Position numbers and translations under genes: made by a program. The notes below the pieces were generated by a model. That model was not told where the DNA came from and searched no databases. It saw nothing but the letters and a program-made list of their open reading frames with translations. From Pirellulaceae bacterium (GTDB taxonomy: Bacteria; Planctomycetota; Planctomycetia; Pirellulales; Thermoguttaceae), in the NCBI GenBank assembly GCA_012744395.1, contig JAAYCB010000084.1, positions 1 to 63,800 on the forward strand: a stretch of DNA of 63,800 nt, written 5' to 3'. Positions 1-12,430 of this stretch are shown in pieces (position 1 is the stretch's first letter; each line of letters opens with the position of its first letter).

Positions 1-3840
<3,840 letters not shown>

Positions 3841-3934
3841 CGCGCGGCTGTCTCCCGTGAAGACAGGCCATCCGCCGGGAGAACGGAGAGCGGCGGCGGC
3901 AGGGCCCCGGACCGCCTGGCAAGCGCCGCACACC

Positions 3935-3962
3935 TTGACAGGCGGGCAGGATGCGATAGGCT
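3935..3962 (+). promoter_or_regulatory. Candidate sigma70-type promoter upstream of rpsL
   Basis: A perfect -35 hexamer TTGACA (3935-3940) is followed after 16 bases by TAGGCT (3957-3962), a poor -10. It lies in the 275-base rpoC-rpsL gap, about 150 bases before the rpsL start. The -35 is convincing; the -10 is weak, so the call is tentative. Confidence 0.4.
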
Positions 3963-4115
3963 GGTAGATTCCGACTAGCTTGGACGAAGACGATCAAACG
4001 ATTAATCGATGCTGGATGTTGTCCTGCGGCGGCCTGCCGCGGCGGCGGCGGATGGCCGGCGCCCTTCAACGCATTGGGGGGCGGCAAGAGACCGTTCAGG
4101 AAATTGAGTTCACCG

Positions 4116-4484
4116 ATGCCGACAATCAATCAACTGGTGCGGAAAAGCCGCAAAATGAGTCGCAAGATGACCAAGGCTCCGGTCTTGGACCGCTGCCCTG
4201 CCAAACGGGGGGTGTGCCTCCAGGTCAAGACGATGACGCCGAAGAAGCCGAATTCCGCTCTTCGGAAGATCACCCGCGTGCGGTTGTCCAACGGCAAGGA
4301 GGTTACCGTGTACATCCCTGGCGAAGGGCACAGCCTCCAGGAACACTCGATCGTGCTCGTTCGCGGCGGCCGGGTCCGCGACTTGCCGGGCGTTCGTTAC
4401 CAGGTGGTCCGCGGGACGCTGGACGCCCTCGGCGTCGAGAATCGGAAACAAGCGCGAAGCCGCTACGGCGCCAAAAAGAAGTAG
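4116..4484 (+). CDS. rpsL: 30S ribosomal protein S12
   Basis: Small-subunit protein at the decoding centre, 122 residues from ATG 4116; the frame is open further upstream, but [10 protein letters not shown] is the family's N-terminus. The invariant [11 protein letters not shown] loop (Lys43) and the [12 protein letters not shown] loop are present. Residue 88, a Lys in E. coli and most bacteria, is Arg here (codon CGC 4377-4379). Changes at Lys43 and Lys88, including Lys88 to Arg, are the classical streptomycin-resistance positions in other bacteria, so the native state here may be intrinsically less sensitive; that is inference. The usual Asp in PNSALRK-adjacent decoding positions is unaltered. 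Followed 61 bases later by rpsG. Confidence 0.98.
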   Translation: MPTINQLVRKSRKMSRKMTKAPVLDRCPAKRGVCLQVKTMTPKKPNSALRKITRVRLSNGKEVTVYIPGEGHSLQEHSIVLVRGGRVRDLPGVRYQVVRGTLDALGVENRKQARSRYGAKKK

Positions 4485-4545
4485 CGGGCCCGGGTCAGGC
4501 AAGCGCCCTTAGGAATCGGTTTTTTGGGAATCGGGGATTCATTCG

Positions 4546-5016
4546 ATGGGTCGAATCACGGCGAGCAGAAAGCAACTCAAAGGGGATCCGGTGCACGGCT
4601 CCCTGTTGGCCAGCAAGTTCATCAACTGCCTGATGTGGGACGGCAAGAAGAGCAACGCGCAGCGGGTGTTCTACGACGCGCTGGAGGCCATCCAGAAGCG
4701 ATTCCCCGACCAGCCGGCGATCGAGGTCTTCACGCAGGCCGTGGAGAACGTCAAGCCGAACATCGAGGTCCGTTCGAAGCGCGTCGGCGGCGCCTCGTAC
4801 CAGGTGCCGATGCAGGTCAACCGGATCCGCCAGCAGTCGCTGGCGATTCGCTGGCTTCTGCTGGCGATCCGCGAAAAGAAGGGCCGGCCGACGCACAAGA
4901 AGCTGGCCGAGGAATTGATTGCCGCCTATAAACGCGAGGGCGCGGCCATGACCCGGCGTGAAAACGTCCACCGCATGGCCGATGCGAACAAGGCATTCGC
5001 TCACTTCGCCTGGTAG
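4546..5016 (+). CDS. rpsG: 30S ribosomal protein S7
   Basis: Primary 16S rRNA-binding protein of the 30S head, 156 residues, the usual length. Family signatures are the [15 protein letters not shown] helix, [15 protein letters not shown] core (here [14 protein letters not shown], about residues 79-92) and the C-terminal [18 protein letters not shown], equivalent to VHRMAEANKAFAHYRW of E. coli. The ATG at 4546 has a G-rich stretch (GGGGAT) 8-13 bases upstream. It follows rpsL closely and is separated from fusA by 265 bases that hold a palindromic repeat, so fusA may be transcribed partly independently. Confidence 0.98.
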   Translation: MGRITASRKQLKGDPVHGSLLASKFINCLMWDGKKSNAQRVFYDALEAIQKRFPDQPAIEVFTQAVENVKPNIEVRSKRVGGASYQVPMQVNRIRQQSLAIRWLLLAIREKKGRPTHKKLAEELIAAYKREGAAMTRRENVHRMADANKAFAHFAW

Positions 5017-5197
5017 CGCGGGCAGGCAGACTTCGCCGCACTCGTACGTGTCACGGGGGCGGCGTTTCTTTTGCGCACCGCCCGGACACGAGGGGGGGCG
5101 GGATCGCTTCGCCGGCCAGTCGCGAGCCAGAGTCGATCCTCGCCCTCCAAGCCGGCGAGCGGGAGCCCGATGACGAAAGGGAATGGCGGAAGGGGAA

Positions 5198-5223
5198 GGT
5201 CTCCAAGCGGGAGCTTGGGGACC
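5198..5223. repeat. Palindromic intergenic repeat, copy 1
   Basis: An 11-bp stem (5198-5208 with 5213-5223, one G-U-type mismatch) around a GGGA loop. Its arms read CCAAGC...GCTTGGGGACC and resemble three other intergenic palindromes in the window (18263, 35416, 36681). Lies in the rpsG-fusA gap; the rest of that gap shows no gene. Confidence 0.5.
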
Positions 5224-5281
5224 CGGAAATCCGCGCAGATAGAATCGAGGCCAGGAAATTGGTTCAGATGGAACAAAGGCA

Positions 5282-7351
5282 ATGAGTCGGCCTGTTGCTC
5301 AACTCCGCAATATTGGGATCGTCGCCCACATCGACGCCGGAAAGACGACCGTCACCGAGCGGATGCTGTTCTACGCCCATTTCAGCCACCGCCTCGGACG
5401 CGTCGATTCCGGGACGACCGTCACCGACTTCGATCCGGAGGAGCAGCAGCGCGGGATTACGATCAACTCGGCCTGCGTGACATTCCCCTGGAAATGCGTG
5501 ACGGTCAACTTGATCGACACGCCGGGGCACGTGGACTTCACGGCCGAAGTGGAGCGGAGTCTGCGAGTGCTCGACGGCGCGGTCGTGGTGTTCAGCGCCC
5601 GCGAGGGGGTCGAGGCCCAGAGCGAAACGGTCTGGCGGCAGGCCGATCGCTACCATGTGCCGCGCTTGGCGTTCATCAACAAGATGGACCGCGAGGGGGC
5701 GGACTTCTATGGAACGGTCCAGGAGATCGAGGAGCGGCTGGAGTGCCGGCCGATCCCGGTCAACCTGCCGGTTGGCAGCGGCCCTCCCCACATGGAAGGT
5801 GCGTTCCGCGGCATCCTCGATCTCGTCGAGATGAAGCTGCTCGTCTTTCCGGCGGGGGACGAGGACACGATTCTCGTTGAAGACATCCCCCCGGAAATGA
5901 CCGACGACGCCGAGTTCTGGCGGTCGCACCTGCTCGACCAGTTGTCGATGTTCAGCGACGAGTTGACCGAACGGCTGCTTGCCGAAGAGCCGATCCCGCC
6001 GGAGTTGATCCACAAAGTCCTCCGGGAGGCGGTGATCCACAACATGATCGTGCCGGTTCTCTGCGGCTCGGCCCTCGACGGCATCGGAGTCCAGCCGGTC
6101 CTCGACGGCGTGGCGGATTGGCTGCCCAGCCCGGTGGATATTCCGCCCGTCGAAGGCCGCGATCCGGACGACCCCGAGAAGCGCCTGTTGCGGCGCGCCG
6201 ACGCCAACGAGCCGTTCTGCGGACTGCTGTTCAAGATTCAGGCGGACCGGCACGGGGATCTCCATTACGTGCGCGTCTACTCGGGCACGCTCAAGGCGAA
6301 CAGCCGCGTCTACAATCCCGGCAAACGGCAGAAGGAGAATGTGCCCCAGCTCTGGCGGATCCAGGCCGACCGGCGCCAGCAGGTCGCATCGGTCGAGGCC
6401 GGCGACATCATCGGGATCATCGGACTCCGCCACAGCGTCACCGGCGACACGCTCTCGACAGTGAAGGAGCCGATCCTGCTGGAATCGATCGTGTTTCCGG
6501 AAACCGTGATCTCGATGGCCATCGAGCCGGAGACCTCCGAGGAGCGGAAGAGACTCGCCGCCGTCCTCGACATGATGCGCCGGCAGGATCCGACGTTCCG
6601 CGCCAGCGAAAGCGAGGAGACCGGCCAGACGCTGATCAGCGGAATGGGCGAGCTCCACCTGGAGGTGATCAAGCACCGCCTGCTCCGCGACCACCGGCTG
6701 AACGTCCGCGTTCACAATCCCCGCGTCAGCTACCGCGAGACGATCGAGCGGAAGGTCGAAGTCACCGGCCTGTGTCACCGGACGCTGGGCGGCCAGCGGT
6801 TGTTTGCCGAACTGGCAATCCGGATGGAACCCTGCTCCGAAGTCGCCTCGCGGGTGGCGGTCGTCAGCGATTGCGGCGATCGGTTGCCGACGTCGCTGCT
6901 GTCCGCGGCGAGCGAGACGCTGGCAGAGGAGGGGGCCGGTGGCGGCATGCTCGGCTTCCCCCTGATGAACGTCAAGATCACCGTGCTCGGCGGCGCGGTC
7001 CACGAGATGGAGAGCAACGAGACCGCCTTCCGGATGGCCGCCGCCGACGCCTTCCGCAAAGGCCTCCAGCAGGCCGGCACCGTGCTCCTCGAGCCGATCA
7101 TGCGGATCGAAATCACCACCCCCGAGGAACACCTCGGCGATTTCGTCAGCGATCTCCAGCAGCGGCGGGCAGTGATCACGCGGACCCAGCCTCGCGGCCG
7201 CATTACCGTGATCGACGCCGAAGCGCCGTTGGCCAACCTGTTCGGCTACGCAAACGCCATGCGGGGCCTCAGCCAGGGCCGCGCCCAGTGCACGATGGAG
7301 CCGTTCAGCTATGGCCCGGCCCCGCCCGAGGTGCTCGCCAGCTTCATCTAA
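5282..7351 (+). CDS. fusA: Translation elongation factor G (diverged, spd-type likely)
   Basis: Ribosomal translocase GTPase, 689 residues. The G domain has AHIDAGKT at residues 15-22, RGIT at 57-60, DTPGH at 79-83 and NKMD at 133-136. Domains II-V follow, including the LISGMGELHLEV motif and a C-terminal domain ending in ...YGPAPPEVLASFI. The switch I region reads TTVTDFDPEEQQRGIT rather than the usual ATMDWMEQEQERGIT. This is typical, as I recall, of the EF-G paralogues of spirochaetes and planctomycetes (spdEFG1/2), where translocation and ribosome recycling are split between two proteins. Which of the two this is cannot be decided here. It sits in the str position, but no tuf follows. ATG 5282 is preceded by AAAGG. 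Confidence 0.93.
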   Translation: MSRPVAQLRNIGIVAHIDAGKTTVTERMLFYAHFSHRLGRVDSGTTVTDFDPEEQQRGITINSACVTFPWKCVTVNLIDTPGHVDFTAEVERSLRVLDGAVVVFSAREGVEAQSETVWRQADRYHVPRLAFINKMDREGADFYGTVQEIEERLECRPIPVNLPVGSGPPHMEGAFRGILDLVEMKLLVFPAGDEDTILVEDIPPEMTDDAEFWRSHLLDQLSMFSDELTERLLAEEPIPPELIHKVLREAVIHNMIVPVLCGSALDGIGVQPVLDGVADWLPSPVDIPPVEGRDPDDPEKRLLRRADANEPFCGLLFKIQADRHGDLHYVRVYSGTLKANSRVYNPGKRQKENVPQLWRIQADRRQQVASVEAGDIIGIIGLRHSVTGDTLSTVKEPILLESIVFPETVISMAIEPETSEERKRLAAVLDMMRRQDPTFRASESEETGQTLISGMGELHLEVIKHRLLRDHRLNVRVHNPRVSYRETIERKVEVTGLCHRTLGGQRLFAELAIRMEPCSEVASRVAVVSDCGDRLPTSLLSAASETLAEEGAGGGMLGFPLMNVKITVLGGAVHEMESNETAFRMAAADAFRKGLQQAGTVLLEPIMRIEITTPEEHLGDFVSDLQQRRAVITRTQPRGRITVIDAEAPLANLFGYANAMRGLSQGRAQCTMEPFSYGPAPPEVLASFI

Positions 7352-7526
7352 GGCGGCGGGGCCCCCGACAGGGTGATCCGGTGCGGATGCCTTCCGGCAA
7401 ACTGTCCCGCCTGGCTGGGGGCGATTTGGCCGATCGCCGAGCGGGAAGAACCTCTTCGCGGTCTTCGGTGTCAAAAGGAGAGATGGCCGCTGCGGCGGAA
7501 AGTTTTTGATTTTTTTCCGAACATCC
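7352..7526 (+). other. fusA 3' flank, weak terminator
   Basis: No gene is visible between fusA and the promoter at 7527. A small GC hairpin (GCCG/CGGC, near 7484-7494) is followed by two T-rich runs at 7503-7517, which would act as a weak intrinsic terminator for the rpsL-rpsG-fusA unit. Confidence 0.35.
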
Positions 7527-7554
7527 TTGACGGAGTCGAACGTAAAGAGATAAT
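7527..7554 (+). promoter_or_regulatory. Sigma70-type promoter
   Basis: TTGACG (7527-7532), a 16-base spacer and GATAAT (7549-7554), each one base from consensus. Transcription would start near 7561, just after the fusA terminator and about 175 bases before the small gene at 7735. Confidence 0.6.
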
Positions 7555-7560
7555 AACGCG

Positions 7561-7705
7561 TCTATGCTGTGGGCGGGGACCCACCCTTTTGGCGGTGGGG
7601 GCACCCCAAGCTCTCGGCTTCTGAAGCGCTATTGGCGGTGGTGGTCCGGTCTTCCGGGACGGTGGTCGGTCTCGCAGACGGAAGGTTCTCGCCGGACTGT
7701 TTTTT
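7561..7705 (+). ncRNA. Candidate small RNA or attenuator leader
   Basis: The stretch starts where the promoter at 7527-7554 should initiate and ends in a six-T run (7700-7705) directly after a nested hairpin. The outer stem is GTCCGG 7644-7649 with CCGGAC 7692-7697; the inner stem is CTTCCG 7651-7656 with CGGAAG 7679-7684. The 5' part holds several further G/C hairpins, such as TGGG/CCCA near 7572-7587 and GCTTC/GAAGC near 7617-7627. This gives a roughly 145-nt RNA with its own promoter and terminator, 30 bases ahead of a small conserved gene. It could be an independent sRNA or a leader controlling that gene by termination. I recognise no known riboswitch consensus. Confidence 0.4.
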
Positions 7706-7734
7706 CACGTTGTTGTTTGGAGTGTTACCCAGCC

Positions 7735-7950
7735 ATGAGGAACGTATTTGAGGCCATCCTTGAGTGTGGCCACGACGAGGATTTCACACCCGTTGACTCA
7801 CCCGACTTCCTGCCCACGGACGCTCCGGCCGGCTCGAAGGCGAAGTTGGACGTTCTCGCCGAGCGAGTGCGTCGCGGCTTTCCGCTTTGGCATCCGGAGG
7901 ATCGCTACGATTACAGTGGTTTGACCGGCGCGGTTCGTCCGCGCGAGTGA
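7735..7950 (+). CDS. Small conserved planctomycete-type protein of unknown function
   Basis: A 71-residue acidic protein from ATG 7735. The frame stays open upstream, but that extension is Arg/Trp-rich and overlaps the structured leader. The C-terminal half, LDVLAERVRRGFPLWHPEDRYDYSG followed by LTGAVRPRE, resembles a short protein family that I recall from planctomycetes (xxVLxxRxxxGxPLWHPxD). No domain or catalytic motif is recognisable and no signal peptide is seen. It is expressed, if at all, from the promoter at 7527 through a long structured leader and is followed by a terminator at 8004-8026. Function unknown; the cytoplasm is likely. Confidence 0.65.
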   Translation: MRNVFEAILECGHDEDFTPVDSPDFLPTDAPAGSKAKLDVLAERVRRGFPLWHPEDRYDYSGLTGAVRPRE

Positions 7951-8003
7951 CCGCTGTCGAGCGAGACGGCATCTAGAGAGCCGTCTGATCCGTGGGCTTC
8001 CGT

Positions 8004-8026
8004 GGCCGCGATGCGGCCTTCTTTCC
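8004..8026 (+). terminator. Intrinsic terminator after the 71-residue gene
   Basis: GGCCGC (8004-8009), loop GAT, GCGGCC (8013-8018), then TTCTTTCC. A second hairpin without a T run, AGACGGC/GCCGTCT, lies just upstream at 7964-7986. The next gene converges from the minus strand. Confidence 0.5.
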
Positions 8027-8128
8027 GCGTGCGCTGGTTTTAGCGCCCCCCGCAGAGCGTTCGCCACCTTGCCCCGATTGCCGCGTGGGCGCGCCCGGCG
8101 GTTGGGTTTGGGAGCGCCCTGCGCCGCC

Positions 8129-9319
8129 CTACTTGACCCGGCAGACAAAGCACTTCAAGTACTCGTTTTCCGGGCAGGTCACGCTGAGCGGATGATCCGC
8201 GGCCGCGCCGCGTTGCTGGAGGACTTGAATCTCGCGGCGGCTCTTGACCGCCACGCCGAAGAGCATCGCGGCGAAGTCCTCGCGGCTGACGCCTCCCGAG
8301 CAACTACAGGTGACGAGAATCCCGTCCGGTTCGAGCAGATCGACGGCCAGGTGATTGAGGCGGTGGTACGCGCGGAGGGCTTCGTCCACGCCGCGGCGGC
8401 CGCGGGCGAACTTGGGCGGATCGAGGATTATCGCGCCGAATCGCTGGCCGGCCTCGACCCGCTCTTGAAGCGCGTGGAAGGCCTCGGCGGTCTCGAAGCG
8501 GGCACAGGTTACGCCGTTCAGTTCGGCGTTCCTCCGGGCCATCGCGATCGCGGCCTGGCTGCTGTCCAGTCCGGTGACCTCCTTGGCCCCGCCGAGGATC
8601 GCGGCCGAGAGGCTGAACGCCCCAGTGTAGCAGCAGACGTCGAGGACGCGGCGGCCGCCCAGCCAGGCGACCGCGGCGCGGCGGTTCTCCCGCTGGTCGA
8701 GGTAGAATCCGGTCTTCTGGCCGCTGACCAGCTGGACGCCGTAACGGATTCCATGTTCCTGGATGAAGATCACATCCTCCGCCGGCTGCCCCCAGTAGTG
8801 CCGCGGCGCCAGGTCCAGGCCTTCGATCCTGGCGGTGGCCGCGTCCGTCCGCAGGGTGACCCCGGCCGGGTGGACCAGTTCGACAAGGATCGGAACCAGC
8901 CGATCCAGCCGCTGGGCGATGCCCAGAGAGGTCGGCTGCACGACCAGGTGTCTGCCGAAACGATCGACGACGAGGCCGCTCAACCCGTCCGACTCGCTGA
9001 ACACGAGCCTCGCCGCGCCGGCCGGATCATCGTAGCCCAGCGTCTGCCGCAGCGCAAGTGCACTGGAAATCTGCCGCCGCCAGAAGTCCTCATCGAGCGG
9101 CTCCTGCGTCCAGCGGTAGAGACGCACGCGAATCCGGCTGCGGCTGTTGTACAGGCCGCGGGCGATCCAGTGCCCCTTGTCGGACACCAGATCGACTTCC
9201 GCCCCGTCGGCCGGGTCGTCGACAAGGCGGGCAATCGCCGTGTTGCGGACCCAGGGATGCCGTCCGAAGAACGGCGCCGCCTTGCGGGGTTTCAAGATCA
9301 CTTGGGGAATATCCGGCAT
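8129..9319 (-). CDS. rlmI: Class I SAM-dependent 23S rRNA (cytosine-C5) methyltransferase, RlmI-like
   Basis: Predicted to methylate 23S rRNA (E. coli RlmI makes m5C1962). The start is taken at ATG 9319, giving 396 residues, the length of E. coli RlmI; a longer reading to 9379 adds 20 unconserved residues. An N-terminal PUA domain (about residues 5-80) is followed by a central domain carrying the conserved QKTGFYLDQRENR (about 215-228) and a Rossmann methyltransferase fold. The SAM-binding motif I is VCCYTGAFS (about 245), the DPPKF motif lies near 315 and CSCSGGVS near 355. It is the last gene of a minus-strand run with the TPR, SWIM and SNF2 genes, but shares no obvious function with them. 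Confidence 0.9.
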   Translation of the reverse strand: MPDIPQVILKPRKAAPFFGRHPWVRNTAIARLVDDPADGAEVDLVSDKGHWIARGLYNSRSRIRVRLYRWTQEPLDEDFWRRQISSALALRQTLGYDDPAGAARLVFSESDGLSGLVVDRFGRHLVVQPTSLGIAQRLDRLVPILVELVHPAGVTLRTDAATARIEGLDLAPRHYWGQPAEDVIFIQEHGIRYGVQLVSGQKTGFYLDQRENRRAAVAWLGGRRVLDVCCYTGAFSLSAAILGGAKEVTGLDSSQAAIAMARRNAELNGVTCARFETAEAFHALQERVEAGQRFGAIILDPPKFARGRRGVDEALRAYHRLNHLAVDLLEPDGILVTCSCSGGVSREDFAAMLFGVAVKSRREIQVLQQRGAAADHPLSVTCPENEYLKCFVCRVK

Positions 9320-9403
9320 GGCGATTTCTGACGCCTCCAGCCTGTCCAATGTTCCACTTTCGGGATCGTGTGCTTGCACCGCGCCCCGGCACCGCTCGGC
9401 CGC

Positions 9404-12376
9404 CTACGGGCTGTCTGGGATTGCCAGCTCGCGGCGCGCCTTCGAGCGCCAGGGGGAATCGGCCGGCGCGGGACTTTCGGCCGCCGCGGTGAAGTGCTGC
9501 CGGGCGAGTTCGGCCTCGCCGAGGGCCTTGTAGCAGACGCCCAGCCTGTAATGCTCGCGGGCGTGGTCGGGGTTCTGCGGCCGGCCGGTGCCGAGATTCT
9601 CCGGCCACTGCAGCGCCCGTCGGAGATACTCGACCGCCGCGCGGTGGTCTCCCTGCTCGCTGGCCCGATCGGCAAGCAGGTGCAGCGTCCGCTCGTAGAG
9701 CCGCCGGGCGCCGGTCCAACCCTCCCAGGGATGGAAGGCGTGGCTGGTGAGGATTTGCAGGGCCTGGTCGCCCTCTCCGGTATCGGCGAAGTACTCCGCG
9801 CGGGCCAGGAGCACGCGGTAATCGTTCTGCACTCCGGGCGGCGCCTTCTGGAACAGCGCCGCCTGGCTGGCCCGCTCGCCGCTGAGGGCGTAGAGCCGGT
9901 CGAGGGCCAGGTAGTAGGCCGGATCGTTCGGGTCGCAGGCAAACGCCCGCTCGTAAGCCGCCTTGGCTTTGCCGAGGTCCTGCGACCTCTGCCAGTAGAC
10001 TTCCCCCAGGTTGCGATAGAGCACCGCGGAGGACGGCTGCTGCCGCTCGGCGGCCAGGAGGTGCTCGAGCCCTTCCTCCCAGCGGTGTTTCGCCACCAGC
10101 AGCGTGCCCAGCCAGTAGTGCAGCCGCCAGTTGTCCGGCAGCAGCTTCAGCCCGGTTTCCAGGACCGCGAGCGACTCGGTGCGGAAGGGAAAGACATAGT
10201 CGACCGGCAGCTCCGCGGCTTCCGCATAGTGGCGCAGCGCAGTGGCGCGGTTGCCGGACCGATCGGCGAGGTAACCCTGGTAGAGGCAGACGAGCGGATG
10301 GGGCGTGGCCGTCCGCCGTGTCCGATAGAGAGCGAGCACGGCCGCGGCGTCGTCCGCGAGGTTCCATTGCAGGTAATCGCAGGCGGCTTCGAGGTAGTCC
10401 TGCGGTTCGTCGTTGAAGGCGGCGAGCTGCTCGTCGCCCGCGCCGAGAAGCAGCTTCTCGATCGCGGCCAGGCTATTGAGCGGATCGGCGCGGAGGACCT
10501 CGTCGAGCAGCGGCGCCGCCTCTTCGGCGCGGCCCGCGTGGCGGAGAACGCAGGCCAGGGCGGTTCTGGCCTTCAGATTGTCCGGATTCGCGTCGAGGGC
10601 CCGCCGCAGCAGCCCGGCGGCGCGCGGCAGATCGTCGGCGGCGATCGCCCGCGACGCCTGCACGTAGGGGGCCACGTGGCGATACGCCGCCCGGCGGCCG
10701 AGCAGGTCGAGGTCCTCCTCGACGCGTTCGGACTGGCCAAGCGCGATCCGGCTGAGCGCCCGATAGTAGCGCGCCACGAGATCGTCTTCATTGCGGCGGA
10801 GCGCCAAGTCGGCAGAACGGGCGGCTTCGGCAAACCGACCGATCTTGTAGTCGATCGCGGCGAGCCAGCGGAGTGCGGGGGAGAACCCGGGATCCTTCTT
10901 CAGCGAGCGGTGGAAGAGCTCCACGGCCTGCGGCTCGTTCCAGTGCTTCATTGCGTAATAGCCGGCGAGGTAGAGTTCTTCGGCCGTGGCCGCCTCGCCG
11001 CGGGGCATCTCCGGCTCAAGCTCGGGCGGCGGGGACTGTTCGGCCTGCGGGCTGTAGGCGATGATCTCCTTGCCCCGGGAGTCGTGGACCACCAGGCGAC
11101 AGGCTTGCGGCTTGGGCGGGGCGTTGATCTCCCTCCGCCAGCTCTCGCCCGGCTGGAGATTGGCCGACTCGCGGAAGATTTCGCCGCCGGCGGTGGAGAC
11201 GCTGACCGTCGCCTCGGGAAACGGCCGGGTCACGTTCAGCGCCACAAGCAGCTTCCCTTGCCGCACGGCGAAGTTGACGGCGGCGTCCTGGTTGGCGCTG
11301 GCGAAGCCGTCCATCTGCTTGATGGGAAACCAGTATTCTTCCCAGCTCTCCTGCATGTGCGGCTCGAACAGCCAGCTGTCGCCCTGGGTCAGCAGGCGGC
11401 CCGACTGCAATTCGATGTATTGCCCGTCGGCGTCGGTGAGGATGTCCTCCCAGATCAGGCCGCTGCGGGCCGTCCCCCAGGTCCAGAATTTCTTGCCGAA
11501 GCTCTGGTCGCGCGAGGCGAAAAGCACGCTGCCGCAATCACGCTGCTGGTTGTAGGCGGCGACGAAATCGGCCGGCGTGCCGGAGAAGTAGTCGAATGCC
11601 CGGGGCGTGTTCTTGTACCAACCGAGGTCGCGGCCTTCATGGATCGGCCAGGGCTGGGGATCGCGGCGGCGTCCGGCATAGGTGTATGCCGTGGGCGGGA
11701 AGCTGACCTTCGTGTCGTCCCAGGCGTGGACGGCGGCATTCGCCCAGAAGTAGGCGTTGTTGTGCGTGAGCGTCGGGTTGGCGAGGAGAATCCGGTTCTG
11801 GAAGCAGGAGCGATCGGGGAACACGGTGATCTGCACGCTCCATTTCATCCGCCGCACCCACTCGAGCGTGCCGACGGCGCAGGTGACGCTGCCGTCGTCA
11901 TTGCGAAGCAACTTGTACGGCACCGGCGAGAAGGTGTTGACGGTGTGGCCGCGGGTGGGGAAGTTCCACTCGATGCCGCCGGAAAGCCAGGCCCCGCGGA
12001 GGGCGACCAGACCCGGCTTGATGACGTGATTCCGATAGACGAAGTCAAATTCCTCGTTGGTCTTGTCGTGCGCGGCGTAGACCCGCCCGCCCAGCTCCGG
12101 CAGGACGATCACGCGGAGGTAGTCGTTTTCGAGGACCACGGCGCGGTAGGTCCGATCGGCTTTGTCCCGCCCGATGTTGGTCTGCATCGGGTAGGGATAG
12201 ACGTTGCCGTTCCAGAGCGGTGGATTCTTGTCTTCCGGCCCGACCTGGTAGGTGGGGATTTCCAACGTCGTCTCGCGGATCGTCGCCTCGGCGGCCGGCA
12301 GCGGCGTCTGGACTGCCAGAGCCAGGGCGAAGCTGAGCCCAATCCACAGCATGCGATGCCACATCAGGCTGTCCAT
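9404..12376 (-). CDS. Secreted DUF5107 and TPR repeat protein
   Basis: A 990-residue exported protein of unknown activity. The start ATG 12376 has an AGAGGA Shine-Dalgarno sequence 5-10 bases upstream and opens a signal peptide ending near ...TPLPAAEA. Residues about 30-430 match the DUF5107 pattern: YPYPMQ, then YRAVVLENDYLRVIVLPELGGRV, FVYRNHVIKPGLVALRGAW and GGIEWNFP. This is a galactose-mutarotase-like beta-sandwich region found in proteins around carbohydrate metabolism. The remainder is a helical array of tetratricopeptide repeats rich in A-L-A-Y/AEAA patterns, probably a binding scaffold. It sits 54 bases downstream of the SWIM gene on the same strand. A role in sugar binding or processing outside the cytoplasm is inference. 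Confidence 0.8.
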   Translation of the reverse strand: MDSLMWHRMLWIGLSFALALAVQTPLPAAEATIRETTLEIPTYQVGPEDKNPPLWNGNVYPYPMQTNIGRDKADRTYRAVVLENDYLRVIVLPELGGRVYAAHDKTNEEFDFVYRNHVIKPGLVALRGAWLSGGIEWNFPTRGHTVNTFSPVPYKLLRNDDGSVTCAVGTLEWVRRMKWSVQITVFPDRSCFQNRILLANPTLTHNNAYFWANAAVHAWDDTKVSFPPTAYTYAGRRRDPQPWPIHEGRDLGWYKNTPRAFDYFSGTPADFVAAYNQQRDCGSVLFASRDQSFGKKFWTWGTARSGLIWEDILTDADGQYIELQSGRLLTQGDSWLFEPHMQESWEEYWFPIKQMDGFASANQDAAVNFAVRQGKLLVALNVTRPFPEATVSVSTAGGEIFRESANLQPGESWRREINAPPKPQACRLVVHDSRGKEIIAYSPQAEQSPPPELEPEMPRGEAATAEELYLAGYYAMKHWNEPQAVELFHRSLKKDPGFSPALRWLAAIDYKIGRFAEAARSADLALRRNEDDLVARYYRALSRIALGQSERVEEDLDLLGRRAAYRHVAPYVQASRAIAADDLPRAAGLLRRALDANPDNLKARTALACVLRHAGRAEEAAPLLDEVLRADPLNSLAAIEKLLLGAGDEQLAAFNDEPQDYLEAACDYLQWNLADDAAAVLALYRTRRTATPHPLVCLYQGYLADRSGNRATALRHYAEAAELPVDYVFPFRTESLAVLETGLKLLPDNWRLHYWLGTLLVAKHRWEEGLEHLLAAERQQPSSAVLYRNLGEVYWQRSQDLGKAKAAYERAFACDPNDPAYYLALDRLYALSGERASQAALFQKAPPGVQNDYRVLLARAEYFADTGEGDQALQILTSHAFHPWEGWTGARRLYERTLHLLADRASEQGDHRAAVEYLRRALQWPENLGTGRPQNPDHAREHYRLGVCYKALGEAELARQHFTAAAESPAPADSPWRSKARRELAIPDSP

Positions 12377-12430
12377 CGTTGGTCCTCTCGTATTGCGGGC
12401 AGCAGGTTGGGGGTTTTGCGTTGGCACGTG

